A stretch of DNA of 64,000 nucleotides from Pseudomonadales bacterium (GCA_024234435.1 JACKOF010000001.1:930001-994000); one strand, 5' to 3'. Shown: positions 44,126 to 53,873, counted from the first letter of the stretch. Numbers and translations are program-made. The notes: generated from the sequence alone by a model not told the origin.

Positions 44126-45038
44126 GCGGGTAGGGTGATAGGTAGCTCTGTTCCTGCAGGTAGCTGTCAGGGTAGCGTTGCAGAAAATGATTGATCAGGG
44201 TTAGTGGTGCCATGAGTGGCGCATAACCCTTGCGATATTGCTCAATAAGGTCAGCCAGTTCCTGTCTTTCTTTGGATACCAGGTGTTTTTTGAAGAAGCC
44301 CTGAATATGCATTAACACATTGGTATGATTTTTTCTGCTGGCAGGCTTTTTCAAGCCCGCCATAAACTGGCGGATATAATGTTCTGAGGTCTCGTTAATA
44401 TTGTCGGCGGTAACAGCGGCGACAACGGGGCCCAGATCTCGATAAGTTTTGGGCTCGTGGGCCAGCAATAAAAATTTATGCTGGCGGTGGAATTGTTGCA
44501 GTGTTTGTGCCGTGATTTGTGCTGCGCTCAATGTTAGCCACTGGTGATAGGCAATCACGCGCATAACAAAGTTCTCTCGCAAGAGAGGATCATTCAGTCG
44601 ACCGTCCTCTTCGATTGGCAGATTGGGGTGCGCTGTCATCAGAATTCTTGCAAACACACCCACGCCAAGCTTGCCCTTGCTCAAACCGTTTTCACCATAA
44701 ACCGGTACTCGTTCCATTCCACAGGTAGGAGACTTTGCGCAAAGCAGGTAACCGGCAATATCGGGCAGATTGCTGACGGTTGTCTTGCTGTATAGCGAGA
44801 GTTGCTCTGTCACATTGATAGAGGAATCCTTGCTGCCAACCACGGAAGGGGAGTCGGGGTCGCCAACGAGACGAATAGTGGGTCTTGGAATCCCCATCCC
44901 AATTGCCTGTTCCGGGCATATTGGCAGAAAGTTGAAATGCCGTGACAACTCATTGCTGACGAAGTCGGAACGTTTATGACCACCGTCAAACCGGACTGGG
45001 TTGCCCAGTACGCAAGCGCTGATGCCAATTCTGATCAT
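44097..45038 (-). CDS. DUF523/DUF1722 fusion protein (YbgA type)
   Basis: The 313-residue protein joins DUF523 (residues 1 to about 150; IGISACVLGNPVRFDGGHK and LCAKSPTCGMERV with conserved cysteines) and DUF1722 (about 190-305). Its function is unknown. In several proteobacteria it sits beside photolyase and a MerR regulator, as here, which suggests a light or UV stress link. It is the first gene of the operon. The ATG immediately follows a long inverted repeat. Confidence 0.85.
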   Translation of the reverse strand: MIRIGISACVLGNPVRFDGGHKRSDFVSNELSRHFNFLPICPEQAIGMGIPRPTIRLVGDPDSPSVVGSKDSSINVTEQLSLYSKTTVSNLPDIAGYLLCAKSPTCGMERVPVYGENGLSKGKLGVGVFARILMTAHPNLPIEEDGRLNDPLLRENFVMRVIAYHQWLTLSAAQITAQTLQQFHRQHKFLLLAHEPKTYRDLGPVVAAVTADNINETSEHYIRQFMAGLKKPASRKNHTNVLMHIQGFFKKHLVSKERQELADLIEQYRKGYAPLMAPLTLINHFLQRYPDSYLQEQSYLSPYPHDLKLRYGL

Positions 45039-45077
45039 AAATACCTATACAATTAATATTTATTTGTACAGGTATTT
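45039..45077. promoter_or_regulatory. Long inverted repeat before the photolyase operon (candidate MerR operator)
   Basis: AAATACCTATACAA (45039-45052) and TTGTACAGGTATTT (45064-45077) are 14-base arms with one mismatch and an 11-base spacer. They begin directly before the ATG. A palindrome of this size fits a MerR-family dimer encoded in the same operon, which would regulate itself. Confidence 0.55.
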
Positions 45078-45204
45078 ATATATTTTTTATAAAATTTGTC
45101 AAATTATATTTGTTGCTGAATCGGTCCTGGCAAGTCCGGGATAGATAATCACTGTCGCAAGGGCTTAAACTACAGTAATTATTGATTCGGAAGTGTTTTC
45201 TGCC

Positions 45205-45840
45205 ATGCATTCATGTCCTCTTTGTTTTTGTGAAAGCCAAAGGTTTTGTCAGGATGACACTCGTGAGTACCAACAATGCCGGAATTGCAAGCTGGTATTT
45301 GTGCCTGAAGCGTTTCATCTGACGGCTGAGGAGGAAAAAGCCCAATACGATCTTCATGAGAACAGTCCTGATGACAATGCGTACCGAGCGTTTTTGTCAC
45401 GCCTTTATCTGCCAATGTTGGAGCTGTTGCCGAAAAACAGTCTTGGACTGGATTTTGGTTCAGGGCCAGGCCCTACGCTTTCTATTATGTTTGAGGAAGC
45501 AGGTCACAGGATGGCTCTTTTTGATATTTTCTACGCACAGGATAAAACGGTATTGACGCGCTGCTATGATTTTATTACGGCAACGGAGGTCGTCGAACAT
45601 CTGGCCAGGCCTGCAGATATCTTTACTCGGTTATGGGGTATCCTTAAACCAGGCGGATGGTTGGGGATTATGACGAAGCGGGTTCAGAACAGAGCAGCTT
45701 TTGCACACTGGCATTACAAGAATGATCCGACCCATATTGCCTTTTATTCGAATGCAACCTTTTGCTGGCTGGCTGATGAACTGGGAGCAGAGCTGTATTT
45801 GATGGCTCCGGATGTCGTGTTGATGAGAAAAGCAGCATAA
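45205..45840 (+). CDS. SAM-dependent methyltransferase with N-terminal zinc-ribbon
   Basis: The 211-residue product has an N-terminal CPLCF...QCRNCK cysteine pair (zinc ribbon). A class I methyltransferase core follows, with GLDFGSGPGPTLS as the SAM loop, EVVEHLARP and PGGWLGIM. Small methyltransferases with this layout have varied substrates, and none can be assigned. The ATG at 45205 is preferred to a GTG at 45193 because GGAAG lies upstream of it. Confidence 0.75.
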   Translation: MHSCPLCFCESQRFCQDDTREYQQCRNCKLVFVPEAFHLTAEEEKAQYDLHENSPDDNAYRAFLSRLYLPMLELLPKNSLGLDFGSGPGPTLSIMFEEAGHRMALFDIFYAQDKTVLTRCYDFITATEVVEHLARPADIFTRLWGILKPGGWLGIMTKRVQNRAAFAHWHYKNDPTHIAFYSNATFCWLADELGAELYLMAPDVVLMRKAA

Positions 45841-46028
45841 CAGCAATGGGTTGTTGATAAAAAAGTGGTTTATTCCGCTATTATTGTTAAAGAGCCAATG
45901 TTGAAAAAATACGGATCGATTGTGTTTTAGTCGCGTTACGAGAAGACATCGGCGTGCTTTTTAGGACGGCGATATACAGACTGGCGTTATTATCATTTGG
46001 TACCACTACATATTAAACGGGAGTATGC

Positions 46029-48176
46029 ATGTTTCAGGGTGAAAATCTTTCCTTAGCGTTACTGGACAGCGGGTTCGCTGAACTCAACTTTAATGCCCCT
46101 GGCTCAGTTAATGTCTTTAATGCAAGCACGTTGAATGAATTGGCCCAGGTAGTTTCAATACTGGAAAAAAGTGCCGTTAAGGGGCTGTTGTTGAGTAGCA
46201 GTAAAAGCGTGTTTGTGGCGGGAGCGGACATTACTGAATTCAAGTTTAAATCCGATGTCGATAACGACCAGATTCGAGTGTTTCTGACGGCAGCTAACGA
46301 CAGCTTTAACCGACTGGCATCCTTGCCCTTCCCGTCGGTTGCCGCCATTAATGGTTTTGCACTGGGTGGTGGTTTCGAAATCTGTCTGGCCTGTGACTTC
46401 CGGGTTATGTCGAATGCTGCGCAGGTCGGATTACCTGAAGTCAAGCTGGGTATCATTCCGGGCTGGGCGGGTACTGTTCGCCTGCCAAGAGTGATAGGGT
46501 TCGATAACGCTGTGGAATGGATTGCCAGCGGTGCTCATCAGCGCGCAGATGCTGCATTAAAAGTGGGGGCTGTTGATGCGGTTGTCGATCCGGAACACTT
46601 GAGAGAGGAAGCCTTAGCAGTACTGGTGGCGGCAATAAAGGGTGATTTTGACTATCAGTCCCGCCGCAGTCAAAAATTGGCGCCACTGCAGCTGGGTGAA
46701 AAGGAAATGACACTGGCCGCCACATCCTGTCGGGCGGTAGTTGCCGCGCAGGCCGGTCGCCATTACCCGGCCCCATTAGTGGCAGTAGATTGCATGATTG
46801 AAGCTGCCGGCCAGACGTTTGATGAAGCTTTGGAAACCGAGTTTCAGGGTTTCTGCAAAGTGATCCGAACCCCTGAGTTTCGAGCGCTCTCTGGCATATT
46901 CCTGAACGACCAGTGGGTGAGTTCGGTCGCAAAAAAATACGCCAAGAAAGCCTCAATGACAGTAAGCAGGGTCGGCGTGCTGGGTGCCGGTATTATGGGG
47001 GGAGGAATCGCCTACCAGAACGCTCTGAAAGGTTTCCCTGTGCTAATGAAAGATATCAGTAGCGATTCACTTGACCTGGGTATGGCAGAAGCTAACAAAC
47101 TGTTATCCAGGCGTGTGGACAAAGGCAGAATGACGGCTCAGGAAGCGGGTGGAATCCTGACAAAAATTACCCCTTCACTGAGTTATACCGGTATTGAGCA
47201 TAACAATATTATTATCGAAGCAGTGGTCGAGAATCCGAAGATTAAAGGGGCCGTTCTTTCTGAGGTTGAAAGTTTGATCAGCCCCGATGCTATTTTGGTC
47301 TCCAACACGTCGACTATTTCTATTGATTTACTGGCCGAGAACTTGCGGCGGCCGGAGAATTTCTGCGGTATGCACTTCTTTAATCCGGTTCATGCCATGC
47401 CTCTGGTGGAGGTGATTCGGGGCAGCAAGACATCGGATGAGAGTATAGCCGCGGTTGTGGGCCACGCACTGGCAATGGGAAAGAAGCCCATTGTGGTTAA
47501 CAATTGCCCCGGCTTTTTGGTGAATCGCGTGCTGTTTCCAACAGTTTTCGGCTTTGATCAAATGGTTGCTGACGGTATCGATTTACAGCAGATTGATAAC
47601 GTGATGGAAAAGTGGGGTTGGCCGATGGGGCCTGCCTATTTGATGGATGTCGTTGGTATTGATACAGCTGTGCACTGCATGAAGATTATGGCTCAAGGCT
47701 TTCCCGAGAGGATGAACGTCGGTGCTGAGCGCAAATCGGCGACAGAGCTGATGTTTGAGAACAGTCGTTACGGGCAGAAAAATGGCAAAGGATTTTATTC
47801 ATATCAAGCGGATAGCCGCGGCAAGCCGAAAAAACAGGTTGATCCATCGGTTCATCAATTGCTGAAGCCTCATGTAGCGAATCGGAGGTCGGCTGATGAT
47901 AAAGAGATAGTGGCTCGATTTATGATTCCGCTTTGTACCGAACTGGCCAGGTGCCTGGAGGAGGGGATTGTCAGCTCCCCGGCAGAAGCGGATATGGCTC
48001 TTGTCTATGGTCTTGGTTTCCCGCCATTCAGAGGGGGCGTATTCCGCTGGATGGATGAAATCGGGCTAGGTGAAGTTTGTCGGCTGGCGGACCAGTATGC
48101 TGTTCTGGGCGCCCTGTATTCTCCCACCGAAAAAATGCGTGCCATGGCGAGAGCCGACGAAACTTATTACGGCTGA
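46029..48176 (+). CDS. fadB: Fatty acid oxidation complex alpha subunit
   Basis: The 715-residue multifunctional protein carries an N-terminal enoyl-CoA hydratase domain (ALGGGFEICLACDFR, LPEVKLGIIPGWAGT with the two catalytic Glu). Its 3-hydroxyacyl-CoA dehydrogenase domain has VGVLGAGIMGGGIAYQNA and CGMHFFNPVHAMPLVEV with the catalytic His. It acts with the FadA thiolase in beta-oxidation. It leads a two-gene operon with fadA after 77 bases. Regulation by a PsrA/FadR-type site was looked for but not seen. Confidence 0.93.
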   Translation: MFQGENLSLALLDSGFAELNFNAPGSVNVFNASTLNELAQVVSILEKSAVKGLLLSSSKSVFVAGADITEFKFKSDVDNDQIRVFLTAANDSFNRLASLPFPSVAAINGFALGGGFEICLACDFRVMSNAAQVGLPEVKLGIIPGWAGTVRLPRVIGFDNAVEWIASGAHQRADAALKVGAVDAVVDPEHLREEALAVLVAAIKGDFDYQSRRSQKLAPLQLGEKEMTLAATSCRAVVAAQAGRHYPAPLVAVDCMIEAAGQTFDEALETEFQGFCKVIRTPEFRALSGIFLNDQWVSSVAKKYAKKASMTVSRVGVLGAGIMGGGIAYQNALKGFPVLMKDISSDSLDLGMAEANKLLSRRVDKGRMTAQEAGGILTKITPSLSYTGIEHNNIIIEAVVENPKIKGAVLSEVESLISPDAILVSNTSTISIDLLAENLRRPENFCGMHFFNPVHAMPLVEVIRGSKTSDESIAAVVGHALAMGKKPIVVNNCPGFLVNRVLFPTVFGFDQMVADGIDLQQIDNVMEKWGWPMGPAYLMDVVGIDTAVHCMKIMAQGFPERMNVGAERKSATELMFENSRYGQKNGKGFYSYQADSRGKPKKQVDPSVHQLLKPHVANRRSADDKEIVARFMIPLCTELARCLEEGIVSSPAEADMALVYGLGFPPFRGGVFRWMDEIGLGEVCRLADQYAVLGALYSPTEKMRAMARADETYYG

Positions 48177-48253
48177 TAATTGCCGGGGACTTGTTGAATA
48201 TTGTTTTGGCCGCTGCTTACTGTTGCAGTCAAGTAATTAAAAGGAGAGTCAGT

Positions 48254-49432
48254 GTGAGTTTAAAGCCCAGAGATGTTGTGATTGTCGACTGTGTGAGAAC
48301 CCCTATGGGACGTTCCAAAAACGGTTCCTTTCGATTTCGGCGAGCTGAGGAAATGTCGGCAGATCTGGTTGAAGGGTTGTTGGCGCGCAACCCGCAACTG
48401 CCGCTGGATACTATTGATGATGTTATCTGGGGTTGTGTCATGCAGAGTGCGGAGCAGGGTTTTAATGTTGCCCGCATGATTGAGTTGCGCACTCGTATTC
48501 CACACAGTGTTCCGGCAATGACGGTAAACCGGCTTTGTGGATCTTCCATGTCTGCCTTGCATCTTGCAGCGGCCCAAATCATGGCAGGCCTGGGTGACGT
48601 TTATCTGATAGGTGGTGTTGAGCATTTGGGACACGTACCTATGTCACACGATCTGGACCCTAATCCAGCCCTGAGTCTGAAAGTTGCAAAGGCAAGTGGA
48701 ATGATGGGTATTACTGCTGAATATCTTGCTCGTATCAACGGGTTTAATCGTCAGCAGCAGGACGAGTTCGCTGCTCGTTCACACCGGTTGGCTGATACAG
48801 CGAGATCTTCAGGTAAATTCAGCAATGAAATTCATCCGATCCAGGCTCACAATGATCAGGGCGGAATGTATCTGATGCGGGAAGATGAGACTATTCGTCC
48901 GGATACCACGGTTGATGTGCTCAACGGATTGCGCCCGGTGTTTGATCCTGTAAATGGCACAGTCACCGCTGGCACTTCATCTCAGATCACTGATGGTGCA
49001 GCTGCAATGCTGTTGATGTCCGCTGAACGAGCCGGTTTGCTTGGCTTGCAACCAAAGGCAAAAGTGATGGCTATGGCTGCAGTGGGTGTAGACCCATCGA
49101 TAATGGGGTATGGGCCAGTGCCTGCTACCCGCAAGGCGCTTAAAGTCGCGGGCTTGACGATGGCTGATATCGGTGCTGTTGAATTAAATGAAGCGTTTGC
49201 TGCGCAGGCATTGCCGGTTTTGAAAGATCTGGACTTGCTCGACGTAATGGATGAGAAAGTGAACCTGAATGGCGGAGCAATAGCCCTGGGCCATCCACTG
49301 GGTGCATCAGGTGCGAGAATTACCGGTACTCTAATTAATGTTCTGAAACAGCGGGATGCCACATTCGGTATTGCGACTATGTGTATAGGTTTGGGGCAGG
49401 GTGTCAGTACAGTGTTGGAGCGACTGGATTAA
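48254..49432 (+). CDS. fadA: 3-ketoacyl-CoA thiolase, fatty acid oxidation beta subunit
   Basis: The 392-residue thiolase cleaves 3-ketoacyl-CoA to acetyl-CoA. It has the nucleophile Cys in TVNRLCGSSMSALH, ALGHPLGASGAR with the catalytic His, and TMCIGLGQG with the second Cys. AAGGAG at 48241-48246 lies seven bases before the GTG at 48254, which sets the start; the frame open to 48077 is not used upstream. Confidence 0.95.
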   Translation: MSLKPRDVVIVDCVRTPMGRSKNGSFRFRRAEEMSADLVEGLLARNPQLPLDTIDDVIWGCVMQSAEQGFNVARMIELRTRIPHSVPAMTVNRLCGSSMSALHLAAAQIMAGLGDVYLIGGVEHLGHVPMSHDLDPNPALSLKVAKASGMMGITAEYLARINGFNRQQQDEFAARSHRLADTARSSGKFSNEIHPIQAHNDQGGMYLMREDETIRPDTTVDVLNGLRPVFDPVNGTVTAGTSSQITDGAAAMLLMSAERAGLLGLQPKAKVMAMAAVGVDPSIMGYGPVPATRKALKVAGLTMADIGAVELNEAFAAQALPVLKDLDLLDVMDEKVNLNGGAIALGHPLGASGARITGTLINVLKQRDATFGIATMCIGLGQGVSTVLERLD

Positions 49433-49526
49433 CATCGTTTCATTGGTGTGACCGCGACAGATACAGTATGCAGGGGGATAAATCGGAAAGCGGGAGGTTT
49501 TTGTAAATAGCTGGGGGTTGAAACAG

Positions 49527-49560
49527 AAAGGCCGATCAGTTTTGCTGATCGGCCTTTGTC
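49527..49560. terminator. Bidirectional terminator between fadA and the lipoprotein
   Basis: AAAGGCCGATCAG (49527-49539) and CTGATCGGCCTTT (49545-49557) pair over 13 bases around a five-base loop. Confidence 0.8.
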
Positions 49561-49576
49561 TTTAAGGTCTTTGCAA

Positions 49577-49930
49577 TTACTGACCCATGTTGGACATGGC
49601 GTCTTTTGCTGCAGCTTTTGCATCGTCCATCATATCTTCGGCGTCATCCATCATGTCTTCCGCTGCGTCTTCAGCATCATCCATTGCGTCGTCGATAGCT
49701 TCTTCGGCGTCATCGATAGCTTCTTCTGCGGAATCCATGGCGTCCTCTGCTGCGTCCTCGATAGCTTTGCCTGCATCAGTTGCCATGTCACTTACAGAAC
49801 TCTCCATGCTGGAAGAAGTCTCTTCTGAGGCCGGAGCCGCAGATTGCTCTTCACCACCACAACCAACAAGTCCGAACCCCAATACTGCGATTAAAGCAGA
49901 CAGCCCTAGTGCTTTTTTTGATAGTTTCAT
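49577..49930 (-). CDS. Heptad-repeat acidic lipoprotein
   Basis: The 117-residue product has a signal peptide and lipobox (LVGCGG, Cys near residue 24). A Ser/Ala linker is followed by a long run of acidic Ala-rich heptads, such as IDDAEEA and MMDDAED, up to the C-terminus. This predicts a long surface-exposed helix or coiled coil anchored by lipid. The ATG at 49930 has GGAG six bases upstream. The antisense strand is also open but is a compositional shadow. Its function is unknown. Confidence 0.75.
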   Translation of the reverse strand: MKLSKKALGLSALIAVLGFGLVGCGGEEQSAAPASEETSSSMESSVSDMATDAGKAIEDAAEDAMDSAEEAIDDAEEAIDDAMDDAEDAAEDMMDDAEDMMDDAKAAAKDAMSNMGQ

Positions 49931-50088
49931 TTCCGGCTCCATTTAAGAATATCTTTAAAGTAAGAGGCGTCATTTAAGGTGTATCGGGCGGCTTCGTCAA
50001 GAATGATCAGTCAAAAATTGTTATTTTTTTATTCCCTGCCCCAAGAAGTAACAGTTTTGGTAGACTTCCGCAGCATGGAGAGGAACCG

Positions 50089-51456
50089 ATGATAGAAGTG
50101 ATTTCACATAACACGCCGGAACAAGTTCTGATTGATCAGCTTGGACGGTTTGCTGATAACCCGGCCGGGGAATACACTTTTGCAGTAGAGTACAGGTTTC
50201 AGCAGTACTTTCTTCACAACAAACCTGAAATAGTATTGTTGGCCATTTTTAGACTGGTCGATAATGGCTGTGGAGGCGTCACGATTTTCGCCGGTGTTTC
50301 CGACCAGGTTGGCAGGGCTAAAACACTCATTAAAGACGGTAAAAGCGTGGGTGTGCTGTCGGAGCAACTGCAATTTCCGATGCTGAATCTGTCCGGTCCC
50401 ATACTGTTGAGTCCACTGTCGATAGCGAAGCCGTGGGGGCAGGAGATCTGGTATACCGGTATCGAGGAACGGGGGCAGTCCAGTGTTACCGATGGCTCTT
50501 TTTGCACGCCCCTTTCGTGGTGGCTCTCTGTTGCCGGTCAGCATCAGGCAGCGGATAAACAACAATCGATAAATCTTTTAAAAATTCTTGATCCGTTGCC
50601 GGAAGCAGTTTACGGCGACCTGTACTTTGAGTTGCATGAGCAAAAGCAGGAAGTTTATGTGGTCACCCATGTCGATAGAGATGCCTGGCCTGACGGTGTG
50701 GGGGGTATTTGTTTTGGTTTTGACCAGAAGATACGAGCCCAGCACAGTGATGATGAATCGTTTCGTGCGGCTTACCTGTCGGCTGTCCAGGGCTATGAGG
50801 CTGTGCGACGTGAGATAGACAGCATTTTTGACCGCAAACGTGAACAGAAAAATATCAGACTGGATGCGCCATTAAGTGCTGCCCAGTTGAAAATCTGGCA
50901 TGCCGAGTTACCCGAAGAGCTTCAACGACGTGAGCTTGTGCAGCGTCATGCCATGAATCGTTTTATGGCCCTCAAGCCGCTGAGGGTTGGTGATGTGGTC
51001 AAGGTTCCCTGTTTTACACCTCATGCGCTGCAACACGGTGTTCGAACGGTTGAATTTCAAACGCCGGTTTATGAGCGGAAGATATTGTCCTTTGCTCAGA
51101 AAGTATTAACTCAACCCAACTGGGATACTGTTGAATCCCTGAACCTGATGACTCTGGATGAGCCCAAAAGTAATGCTCTGGAGGTCGTCGATGCCACTGA
51201 GAATCACTGTCTTGAACGAGTTGTCAGTTTTGATGACTTTCAGGTCTTCAGGCTTACCTTGAAGGAAGGTGCAAACTGGTCTGTGCCGGCCACTGGAGAG
51301 TATGCCTTACTGATGAGTGTTTCCGGAGCAGTGGCTTGTGGGCAACAAAATCTGGCGGTGGAGCAAGCGTTATTTCTGCCTGCTTGTCGGGGAGATATCA
51401 GCGTTTCTACAATGGCTTTAGGGGATGCCGTTCTGTTGCTCGCAGAACCTTGTTAA
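50089..51456 (+). CDS. Phosphomannose-isomerase-like cupin protein
   Basis: The 455-residue product resembles type I mannose-6-phosphate isomerases: KPWGQEIWYTGIEERG at about residue 105, VKVPCFTPHALQHGVRTVEFQ near 305 (cupin metal-site region) and a C-terminal cupin. The alignment with true ManA is not obvious, so the substrate is uncertain. The gene stands alone upstream of tRNA-Leu. Confidence 0.6.
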   Translation: MIEVISHNTPEQVLIDQLGRFADNPAGEYTFAVEYRFQQYFLHNKPEIVLLAIFRLVDNGCGGVTIFAGVSDQVGRAKTLIKDGKSVGVLSEQLQFPMLNLSGPILLSPLSIAKPWGQEIWYTGIEERGQSSVTDGSFCTPLSWWLSVAGQHQAADKQQSINLLKILDPLPEAVYGDLYFELHEQKQEVYVVTHVDRDAWPDGVGGICFGFDQKIRAQHSDDESFRAAYLSAVQGYEAVRREIDSIFDRKREQKNIRLDAPLSAAQLKIWHAELPEELQRRELVQRHAMNRFMALKPLRVGDVVKVPCFTPHALQHGVRTVEFQTPVYERKILSFAQKVLTQPNWDTVESLNLMTLDEPKSNALEVVDATENHCLERVVSFDDFQVFRLTLKEGANWSVPATGEYALLMSVSGAVACGQQNLAVEQALFLPACRGDISVSTMALGDAVLLLAEPC

Positions 51457-51654
51457 TGCTCCTTTGTATGAACCGACCAGGGCTTCCGTTGCCTACTGTC
51501 AGGTGGAATGCCGGTATTCTGTAAAGCAACCGTATTGCTTATTGCTCCCGGATGGTTGCTGTGGCAAAATCCCCACCCCTTGAAACAGGCTGCTCCAGCC
51601 AATTCAAATGTTGCCAGCGGGAATTCACTGGCTTCTAGGAAATACAAATTTTTA

Positions 51655-51739
51655 GCGGACGTGGCGGAATTGGTAGACGCGCCAGATTTAGGTTCTGGTG
51701 CCGCAAGGTGTGAGAGTTCGAGTCTCTCCGTCCGCACCA
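51655..51739 (+). tRNA. tRNA-Leu(TAG)
   Basis: An 85-base tRNA with a long variable arm. Acceptor GCGGACG pairs with CGTCCGC, anticodon loop TTTAGGT reads TAG, and CCA is encoded. It lies 39 bases before tig. Confidence 0.95.
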
Positions 51740-51778
51740 TTTATATAGCATAAATTCAGGAAATTTTAGAGGGCTGAT

Positions 51779-53107
51779 ATGCAGGTTTCCATTGAAACAA
51801 CTACAGGACTTGAGCGTAAACTGACAGTGGGTATCCCCGCTGATCGTATTGAGGGCGAAGTTGGCGCACGCTTGGCTAAGGCCGCAAAAACTGTGCGTAT
51901 TGATGGTTTCCGTAAAGGCAAAGTGCCTGTGAAAGTGGTCAAGCAACGTTTCGGAGGAGGCATTCGTCAGGAAGTTGTGGGTGAATTGATAAGCAGCTCT
52001 TTCCAGGAAGCGATTGTGAAAGAAAGTATTCAGCCTGCAGGCCAGCCTTCAATTGAGTCTGTTAAGAACGAAGATGGCCAGGATCTGGAGTACGTTGCCA
52101 CCTTTGAAGTTTATCCCGAGATTGAACTGGCAGACTTTGCCGCCATCGAGGTAAAAAAACCGGTTGCAGAAATCGGGGATGCCGATCTCGACAAAATGAT
52201 TGATGTGCTTCAGCAACAGCAAGCTTCCTGGTCTGAAGTTGACCGTCCTGCACAGCAGGGCGACACGGTTAAGATCGATTACGTCGGTACTAAAGATGGT
52301 GAAGAATTTGACGGGGGCAAGGCGGAAGATCAACCCCTGGAGCTGGGCTCAAACAAAATGATCCCCGGTTTTGAGGATGCAATCATTGGTATGTCTGCCG
52401 GTGAGCAGAAAGTAGCGTCCTTAACTTTCCCGGAAGACTATCAGTCTGAAGAGCTAAAAGGTGCATCAGTCGAATTCACTATCACGGTGCGTTCCGTCAG
52501 TGAAAAAACCCTTCCGGAAATGGATGACGAGTTTTTCGCCAAATATGGTGTTACAGAGGGTGGTGAAGAGAAATTTCGTGAAGAAGTGCGCAACAACATG
52601 GAGCGTGAACTGAAAAATGCGCTGGAGTCGAAGCTTAAAAACCGTGTGATGGATCAATTGTTGAAACTTCACACGGTTGCGCTGCCATCAGCGCTGATTA
52701 CGTCTGAAATACAGAACCTTAAACAACAGATGGTGCAGCAATATGGTGGTGGGCAGCAGTTTGATCTGTCAATCCTGCCGGATGATATGTTCAGAGATCA
52801 AGCCGAGCGCAGGGTGTCTCTGGGCTTGCTGATTTCCGAGATTGTGAAAAGTGCCGAGATCAAAGTGGATGCGGATAAGGTTAAGAACAAAATTGATGAG
52901 ATTGCGGCGACCTATGAGCAGCCGGAAGAAGTTGTGCAGTATTACCGCAGCAACCAGCAAATGATGGCCGGTCTTGAAGCTGCTGTACTTGAAGAACAGG
53001 TTGTCGAACATCTACTGGCATCGGCGAAGCTGGAAGTGGAACAACAAAGCTACGAAGAGGCGCTTAAACCTGATCAGCAGGAAGCGTCCGACGCTGAAAG
53101 CGAGTAA
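51779..53107 (+). CDS. tig: Trigger factor
   Basis: The 442-residue ribosome-bound chaperone has the N-terminal ribosome-binding signature GFRKGKVPVKVVKQRFG. Its PPIase domain (about 150-250) contains GDTVKIDYVGTKDGEEFDGG, and a helical C-terminal chaperone domain follows. It is the first gene of tig-clpP-clpX-lon, a standard quality-control block. Confidence 0.96.
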   Translation: MQVSIETTTGLERKLTVGIPADRIEGEVGARLAKAAKTVRIDGFRKGKVPVKVVKQRFGGGIRQEVVGELISSSFQEAIVKESIQPAGQPSIESVKNEDGQDLEYVATFEVYPEIELADFAAIEVKKPVAEIGDADLDKMIDVLQQQQASWSEVDRPAQQGDTVKIDYVGTKDGEEFDGGKAEDQPLELGSNKMIPGFEDAIIGMSAGEQKVASLTFPEDYQSEELKGASVEFTITVRSVSEKTLPEMDDEFFAKYGVTEGGEEKFREEVRNNMERELKNALESKLKNRVMDQLLKLHTVALPSALITSEIQNLKQQMVQQYGGGQQFDLSILPDDMFRDQAERRVSLGLLISEIVKSAEIKVDADKVKNKIDEIAATYEQPEEVVQYYRSNQQMMAGLEAAVLEEQVVEHLLASAKLEVEQQSYEEALKPDQQEASDAESE

Positions 53108-53134
53108 CCGGTTGAAAACGGTTTAACTGTTTTG

Positions 53135-53171
53135 AAGGCAAGCCGATAACCTGGCTTGCCTTCTTTTCTTT
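53135..53171 (+). terminator. Rho-independent terminator after tig
   Basis: AAGGCAAGCC (53135-53144) and GGCTTGCCTT (53153-53162) pair perfectly, followed by TTCTTTTCTTT. It separates tig from clpP. Confidence 0.75.
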
Positions 53172-53237
53172 CGCCGTTACAATGTTTTCTGTAATGGTTT
53201 TATAACTGTAAATTTCAAAAATAAACTCTTTGAGAAC

Positions 53238-53873
53238 ATGTCTATGTCTGTTGATCTGACTGTGCCGGGGCTGGAAGTGCAGAATGCCGGTGGTTTGGTG
53301 CCAATTGTTGTAGAGCAATCGGCTCGTGGTGAGCGCTCCTACGATATTTACTCACGCCTGCTGAAAGAGCGGGTTATCTTTCTGGTGGGCCCGGTTGAAG
53401 ATTACATGGCTAATCTGGTGGTTGCACAGTTGCTGTTTCTGGAATCAGAGAATCCGGATAAAGATATTCATCTCTACATTAACTCTCCGGGTGGTTCGGT
53501 AACGGCCGGCATGTCCATTTATGACACCATGCAATTTATTAAGCCTGATGTGAGTACGATGTGTATTGGTCAGGCGGCCAGCATGGGCTCATTCCTGTTA
53601 GCGGCAGGGGCTGCGGGTAAACGTTATTGTCTGCCTAACTCCCGCACCATGATCCACCAACCCAGTGGCGGTGCACAGGGGCAAGCGAGTGATATTCATA
53701 TTCAGGCTCAGGAAATTCTCAAAATAAGAGAGCGCCTCAATGAGCGTCTTGCCTTTCATACCGGGCAGTCCGCTGAAAAGATAGCGCTCGATACCGAACG
53801 TGATAACTTTATGGACGCGAATGAGTCCAAGAAATATGGTTTGATTGATGAGGTTCTGGACAAGCGCCAATAG
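53238..53873 (+). CDS. clpP: ClpP protease subunit
   Basis: The 211-residue serine protease forms the two-ring ClpP barrel. The catalytic Ser is in GQAASMGSFLLAAG, the His in RTMIHQPSGG, and the Asp lies near ALDTERDNF. It works with ClpX, encoded 94 bases downstream. A short N-terminal propeptide is likely. Confidence 0.97.
   Translation: MSMSVDLTVPGLEVQNAGGLVPIVVEQSARGERSYDIYSRLLKERVIFLVGPVEDYMANLVVAQLLFLESENPDKDIHLYINSPGGSVTAGMSIYDTMQFIKPDVSTMCIGQAASMGSFLLAAGAAGKRYCLPNSRTMIHQPSGGAQGQASDIHIQAQEILKIRERLNERLAFHTGQSAEKIALDTERDNFMDANESKKYGLIDEVLDKRQ

Noticed and set aside
45841..46028. PsrA/FadR-type operator before fadB
   Set aside because: No convincing GAAAC-GTTTC-like palindrome was found.
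49587..49946. Plus-strand frame antisense to the acidic lipoprotein
   Set aside because: It is a Ser/Ala-rich mirror of the heptad codons; the minus strand has the lipobox and ribosome site.
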